Positions 38,852 through 42,202 of a stretch of DNA of 42,202 nt are shown here, one piece after another (the stretch's first letter is position 1; every line of letters begins with the position of its first letter). Origin of the DNA: Actinomycetota bacterium (GTDB taxonomy: Bacteria > Actinomycetota > Actinomycetes > Actinomycetales > Kineosporiaceae); the NCBI GenBank assembly GCA_030837345.1, contig JAUPKQ010000206.1, positions 1 to 42,202 of the forward strand, written 5' to 3'. Under the pieces are notes generated by a model. It saw only the letters and a program-made list of their open reading frames with translations. It was not told the origin of the DNA and ran no database searches. The translations under genes and the position numbers were made by a program.

Positions 38852-39618
38852 CAGGACGGGCCGACGCGGAGCCCGCTGGCGCCGAGGGTCGCGCGGTAGC
38901 GGGCGAGGTCCTCCGGACCGGGTTCGAGGAGGTCACGGGCGCAGGCCCGGGCGCCCTCGCGCCGGAAGGCGTTGATCCTCAGGCGGAGGTGGGGGTCGAC
39001 GGCGCGAAGCCACCCGGCGGTCCGGCGCAGGACGTCGTCGCCGTCGTTCAACCCGGGGACGAGCAGAAGACGCACCTCGTGGAGCAGGCCACGGCCCGCG
39101 AGATCGGTGATGCTCTCAAGGACCCGGCGGTTGGAGTGGCCGGTGAGGATGACGTGCATCTCGTCGTCCAGGGCCTTGAGGTCGAGCATGACGCCGTCGG
39201 TGACGGGGGCGAGCTCGCTCCAGACCTCGGGCTCGGTGTCGCCGTTGCTGTCGACGAAGCGGCTGAGCCGGGCGGTCACCGGATCGGCCGCCAGTTCGGC
39301 GAACAGTTCGCGGATGAAGCGGGCCTGGAGGGTCGCCTCGCCCCCGGTGACCGTCACCCCGGTGAGGAACGGCGCCGCGTCACGGACGGCGGCGAGCACC
39401 TCGGCGATCGGTGTCGTCCGCATGCCCGGCGGGTGCACCGGGATCGAGCACGGGTTGTGGCACACGAGACAGTCCCACTGGCAACCCTGGAGGAACACGA
39501 CGAACCGGTTCCCCGGGCCGTCGACCGCGGAGAACGGCACCATCCCCGCGACATACGCCTCCCGGGCCGTGTCCGACCGGTGGACGAGGGCGAGAAGCTC
39601 GACGTCAGTCCCTCGCAC
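38851..39618 (-). CDS. yjjW: YjjW-type glycyl radical enzyme activase (radical SAM)
   Basis: The product is 255 residues from GTG 39618, which lies 6 bases after a perfect AAGGAGG site and 14 bases inside the end of the YjjI gene. The cluster motif is C46-x3-C50-x2-C53 (GCQWDCLVCHNP), the spacing of glycyl radical activases. Other radical SAM features are VTVTGGEATLQ and DLKALDDEMH. It should use S-adenosylmethionine and a 4Fe-4S cluster to place the radical on the partner glycine. It is shorter than the E. coli YjjW and has no obvious extra ferredoxin insert. Assignment to YjjW rests on the neighbour; a generic PflA/NrdG-type activase is the alternative. Confidence 0.88.
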   Translation of the reverse strand: MRGTDVELLALVHRSDTAREAYVAGMVPFSAVDGPGNRFVVFLQGCQWDCLVCHNPCSIPVHPPGMRTTPIAEVLAAVRDAAPFLTGVTVTGGEATLQARFIRELFAELAADPVTARLSRFVDSNGDTEPEVWSELAPVTDGVMLDLKALDDEMHVILTGHSNRRVLESITDLAGRGLLHEVRLLLVPGLNDGDDVLRRTAGWLRAVDPHLRLRINAFRREGARACARDLLEPGPEDLARYRATLGASGLRVGPS

Positions 39619-41203
39619 CCGGCACCTCCTTGACGACCCGTTCGGCGAGCCGCTGGTTCGTGATCGCGGTGGAGCCCAGGGTCGTCGTCGAGTGCCTCGC
39701 CTGCGCGGCCGCCGCGTTGGCCGCCCGGATCGCCGCGACCTTGACGGCGGCGGCCTCCCGGAGCGCGGCGACGTCCCGGTCCCGCACCAGGTAACCGGTG
39801 ACGCGGGTGAAGCCGTTGCCCTCGACGTCGAAGGTGAAGTCGCGCATGCCCTCACCGAACGCTCCGCGCATCACGGCGACGACGGCCTCGGGGTTGTCCC
39901 GTACGGCCGGTTCGAACCGGAAGATGTCGCTGATCCCGGCCGGGAAGTAGCGGTGGTTCGGGGCGACGGTCCGGATGTGCTCGTACAGCGTCGGCTCGCG
40001 GCCGGGGGGCACGCGGGCGCCTGCCGTCGCGTCGACGTCCGTGTCGATCCCCGACTGGGCGTGCAGCAGCGCGTGGCCGGCGCTCGCCTCGCAGTACGGC
40101 ATCGGGATCCGGTCGACCGCGTCGGAGATGCCGGCGAGCAGCGACTGGGCGACGTCGAGAGCCACCTGGTCACGGCCGTAGCGCGCCGGGCTGCCACCCT
40201 CACCGAGGACGCCGTCCCTCGCCAGCAGTTCGTCGATCGCCTCGGCGACCCCGAACACTCCGAGCATCGCCGTGAACCGCTCCCGGCGGACCAGGCCTTC
40301 GACCACGAGCCAGTCGTGGTCGAAGTACCGCGCCTCCTCGACGAGGAACCGGATCCGCGCCTCGATCAGCTCGGCCGTCAGGGCGACGTCACGGTCGAGG
40401 ACGTTCTCGACGTAATGGCGCATACCGCCCGGGGACCGCCGGACGCTCTCGGCGAGGTTCAGCCGCACGAGGGTGTGGGCCCCGCCACCGGCCGGGAGGG
40501 AGTTGTAGCAACTGGCGATCCCGTAGTCAGAACCGAGGCCGGCGACCATCAGGGAGTGGTTGACGAAGTGCGGCTTGCCGTCCGCGCAGGCGGTGAGGAC
40601 CGCGTCGTGGAGCAGACCGTCAGGCGTCCGGGCGGGGTCGACGCGCAGGGAGAGATTGGGGACGACCTGCCGCAGCTCGCGGTCGACCCGCAGGATCGCG
40701 CGGACGGCGCGGCCGTCGTCCGGGCCGAGGCCCGCGTGGACGAACGCGTCGGGGAGCTGCCGGTCGACGGTCCGCCAGAACAGGCGCAGGCGGTCGTCGA
40801 TCTCCTCCTCGGACAGGTCGCCGAGGTACGGCTCCAGCAGGGTGTCGAGATCCCCCAGCGAGACCGGGTACCCGGTGATCGAGGGGACGCCCGCGTACAT
40901 CGCGAGGAGGAAGGCGAGCGCCTCGTCGAGATTCTCCGGGGGTGGCAGTTCGAGGTGATCGCTGCCCTTCGACAGGGCGAGGGCGTAGTCCGGCAGGACG
41001 TACCTCGGCCGGTAGGGCGCGTTGCCCTCGCCCATGTCGTGGACGACGCCCTCGGCCTGGGCGGCGGTGCACTCCGGGCTGACCGGCGGGGGGTCGAGAG
41101 CGTTCTCGGCGAGGACGGCCAACTGGTGCACGCGCTGGCGGTAGGTGAGCGAGGAGTCCCGCACACACGCGGCAATGAGTGCCTGAAGCTCCTGCATCTG
41201 CAT
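39605..41203 (-). CDS. yjjI: Glycyl radical enzyme, YjjI family
   Basis: The product is 532 residues from ATG 41203, chosen because a TACCGT -10 box lies 7 bases upstream. The glycyl radical site is FTRVTGYLV with G470, about 60 residues from the C-terminus. The probable thiyl cysteine is C232 in DYGIASCYNSLPAGGGAHTLVRLN. The length and the replacement of the usual C-terminal motif by RVTGY fit the YjjI family rather than pyruvate formate-lyase or class III ribonucleotide reductase. The reaction of YjjI is not established. The cognate activase overlaps its 3' end, and deoC lies 85 bases upstream on the same strand, as in the E. coli yjjI-yjjW-deoC region. Confidence 0.88.
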   Translation of the reverse strand: MQMQELQALIAACVRDSSLTYRQRVHQLAVLAENALDPPPVSPECTAAQAEGVVHDMGEGNAPYRPRYVLPDYALALSKGSDHLELPPPENLDEALAFLLAMYAGVPSITGYPVSLGDLDTLLEPYLGDLSEEEIDDRLRLFWRTVDRQLPDAFVHAGLGPDDGRAVRAILRVDRELRQVVPNLSLRVDPARTPDGLLHDAVLTACADGKPHFVNHSLMVAGLGSDYGIASCYNSLPAGGGAHTLVRLNLAESVRRSPGGMRHYVENVLDRDVALTAELIEARIRFLVEEARYFDHDWLVVEGLVRRERFTAMLGVFGVAEAIDELLARDGVLGEGGSPARYGRDQVALDVAQSLLAGISDAVDRIPMPYCEASAGHALLHAQSGIDTDVDATAGARVPPGREPTLYEHIRTVAPNHRYFPAGISDIFRFEPAVRDNPEAVVAVMRGAFGEGMRDFTFDVEGNGFTRVTGYLVRDRDVAALREAAAVKVAAIRAANAAAAQARHSTTTLGSTAITNQRLAERVVKEVPGARD

Positions 41204-41210
41204 CTTTCGA

Positions 41211-41216
41211 ACGGTA
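41211..41216 (-). promoter_or_regulatory. -10 box of a leaderless promoter for the YjjI operon
   Basis: On the minus strand TACCGT ends 7 bases before the ATG at 41203. It lies in the 85-base gap after deoC, so the operon can be read separately from deoC. Confidence 0.45.
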
Positions 41217-41288
41217 GGTCGGCGACCGGCCGACGGCGGGGGTCGAAGGTCCGGCGGGCCCGGACGGGCAAGGGCAGAGTAAGCCAGA

Positions 41289-41975
41289 TCAGGACAGATC
41301 GCCCGGTAGACCGTCGAGCACCGCCCTCGTCCCGGAGAGGCCGAGCCGGGTGGCACCGGCCTCGATCATGGAGACGGCCTGGCCGGTGGTCCTGATACCG
41401 CCGCTCGCCTTGACACCGAGACGCCCTCCGACCGTCGCCGCCATCAGCTCGACGGCGTGCACGGAGGCGCCGCCCGCCGGGTGGAAACCGGTGGAGGTCT
41501 TCACGAAGTCGGCACCGGCGTCCTCGCAGGCCCGGCAGCAGGCGACGATCTCGTCGTCCGTCAGGGCGGCGCTCTCGATGATCACCTTGAGCAGCCGGGG
41601 GGCGGGGACGGCGGCCCGCGTCGCGGCGACCTCCGCGGCGACCCCCGCCCAGTCGCCGTCCTTGACGAGCCCGAGGTTCACGACCATGTCGACCTCGTCG
41701 GCACCCCGCTCGCAGGAGACCATCGCCTCCGTCGCCTTGACCGCGGCCGGGTGGGCGCCCGACGGGAACCCGCAGACCGTCGCGACCGCGATCCCCGGGG
41801 GCAGGGCCCCGCCCGGCAGCGGGAGGCGGGAGGGCGAGACGCACACCGAGAAGACGCCGAGTTCCGCCGCCTCCGCCGCGAGGGCCACGACGTCCGCGGC
41901 CGTCGCCTCGGGACGCAGGAGGGTGTGGTCGACGATCCGGGCGACCGCACCCCGGGTGAGCGAGTTCGTGGGCAT
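41289..41975 (-). CDS. deoC: Deoxyribose-phosphate aldolase
   Basis: This 228-residue class I aldolase has the Schiff-base lysine K159 in [16 protein letters not shown], the second catalytic lysine in [10 protein letters not shown] and the acidic [10 protein letters not shown] segment. [11 protein letters not shown] near the N-terminus is a family hallmark. It splits deoxyribose 5-phosphate into glyceraldehyde 3-phosphate and acetaldehyde in the cytoplasm. The ATG at 41975 follows a TACGTT box by 6 bases, and a longer upstream frame is rejected. It is divergent from the partial gene at the right end, and the YjjI operon follows on its own strand. Confidence 0.95.
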   Translation of the reverse strand: MPTNSLTRGAVARIVDHTLLRPEATAADVVALAAEAAELGVFSVCVSPSRLPLPGGALPPGIAVATVCGFPSGAHPAAVKATEAMVSCERGADEVDMVVNLGLVKDGDWAGVAAEVAATRAAVPAPRLLKVIIESAALTDDEIVACCRACEDAGADFVKTSTGFHPAGGASVHAVELMAATVGGRLGVKASGGIRTTGQAVSMIEAGATRLGLSGTRAVLDGLPGDLS

Positions 41976-41981
41976 GCCCCG

Positions 41982-41987
41982 AACGTA
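41982..41987 (-). promoter_or_regulatory. -10 box of a leaderless promoter for deoC
   Basis: On the minus strand TACGTT lies 6 bases before the ATG at 41975, with no ribosome site in between. Confidence 0.5.
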
Positions 41988-42136
41988 CCCGACGCCACCG
42001 CCGGGACCGCGTCCAGCTCTCCCAGCGGTCTCCCCCGGCGATCTCCCCGCGATCTTCCCCGGCGATGGAGGCATCTACGACTTTGTGAGGGGTCACCCCC
42101 TTCCCAAGACGCTGTTGCCGGACCGGTCCCCCGACC

Positions 42137-42142
42137 TAGCCT
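42137..42142 (+). promoter_or_regulatory. -10 box of a leaderless promoter for the right-end gene
   Basis: TAGCCT lies 6 bases before GTG 42149 (or 3 before GTG 42146). The pattern equals the pta promoter, which supports a gene starting here. Confidence 0.4.
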
Positions 42143-42148
42143 GACGTG

Positions 42149-42202
42149 GTGAGGGGACGGCTCGGGGGAACGTTGTCGTGCCTGGTCCAGGGCCTTCGTG
42201 AA
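42149..42202 (+). CDS. Start of an unidentified gene, cut by the window end
   Basis: Only 18 codons are visible, reading MRGRLGGTLSCLVQGLRE with GTG taken as start. The start is supported by the -10 box at 42137. The visible part is too short for any family call. An adjacent in-frame GTG at 42146 is an equal alternative. Confidence 0.4.
   Translation, partial: MRGRLGGTLSCLVQGLRE

Overview
The window is chromosomal DNA of a high-GC Gram-positive bacterium, an actinomycete in the broad sense. The evidence is a GC content near 70% in most genes, many GTG starts, and many genes whose start codon lies 6-7 nt after a TANNNT -10 box, as in leaderless actinobacterial transcripts. The gene set maf, biotin carboxylase (accA3-type), lpdA-type flavoprotein, gamma-glutamylcyclotransferase, pmmB-type mutase, deoD-type phosphorylase and deoC is a familiar actinobacterial neighbourhood. 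I cannot name the genus. A complete glycyl radical enzyme with its activase points to a facultative or oxygen-limited lifestyle. No rRNA, tRNA, CRISPR array or transposase was recognised.

Layout. 1-923: no convincing gene, but copies of a long imperfect palindrome. 924-3556 (-): short leader ORF, hemG/cgoX-type porphyrinogen oxidase and an AhbD/NirJ-like radical SAM protein. 3766-11507 (+): membrane protein, FIST-domain sensor, GAF/PAS/GGDEF diguanylate cyclase, two secreted GH26-like glycosidases and a small lipoprotein, closed by a strong terminator. 11592-14012 (+): DUF885 protein and Maf. 14219-16651 (+): membrane GGDEF-EAL protein. 16760-21721 (+): pta, ackA and a membrane-anchored endonuclease/exonuclease/phosphatase-like protein, all overlapping. 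21764-23661 (-): a low-GC two-gene ATPase plus TOPRIM/DUF4276-like cassette, probably acquired and the best defence-system candidate. 24183-26099 (+): acyl-CoA carboxylase alpha chain. 26175-29184 (-): a peptidase-MA-like secreted protein and a quinone-reductase-type lpdA homologue. 29297-34107: gamma-glutamylcyclotransferase, then a phosphohexomutase between two DUF418 membrane proteins. 34293-35891 (+): operator-like inverted repeat, isochorismatase-family hydrolase and a GlxA/AraC regulator with an apparently damaged C-terminus. 35940-36782 (-): purine nucleoside phosphorylase. 36783-37610: second palindrome block. 37611-41975 (-): deoC, then a coupled operon of YjjI-family glycyl radical enzyme, its activase, an acetyltransferase and a PH-domain membrane protein. 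42149 to the end (+): start of an unidentified gene.

How the genes fit together. Purine nucleoside phosphorylase, the phosphosugar mutase (if it acts on deoxyribose 1-phosphate) and DeoC would turn deoxynucleosides into glyceraldehyde 3-phosphate and acetaldehyde. Pta and AckA could drain acetyl-CoA to acetate with ATP gain, though no acetaldehyde dehydrogenase is seen here. The YjjI/YjjW pair next to deoC repeats an arrangement known from Escherichia coli, which suggests an oxygen-free step linked to deoxyribose catabolism. The FIST/GGDEF/GH26 run looks like a sensory c-di-GMP unit tied to extracellular polysaccharide turnover. The most unusual non-coding signal is the palindrome family, whose copies carry different stem sequences that still pair within each copy.
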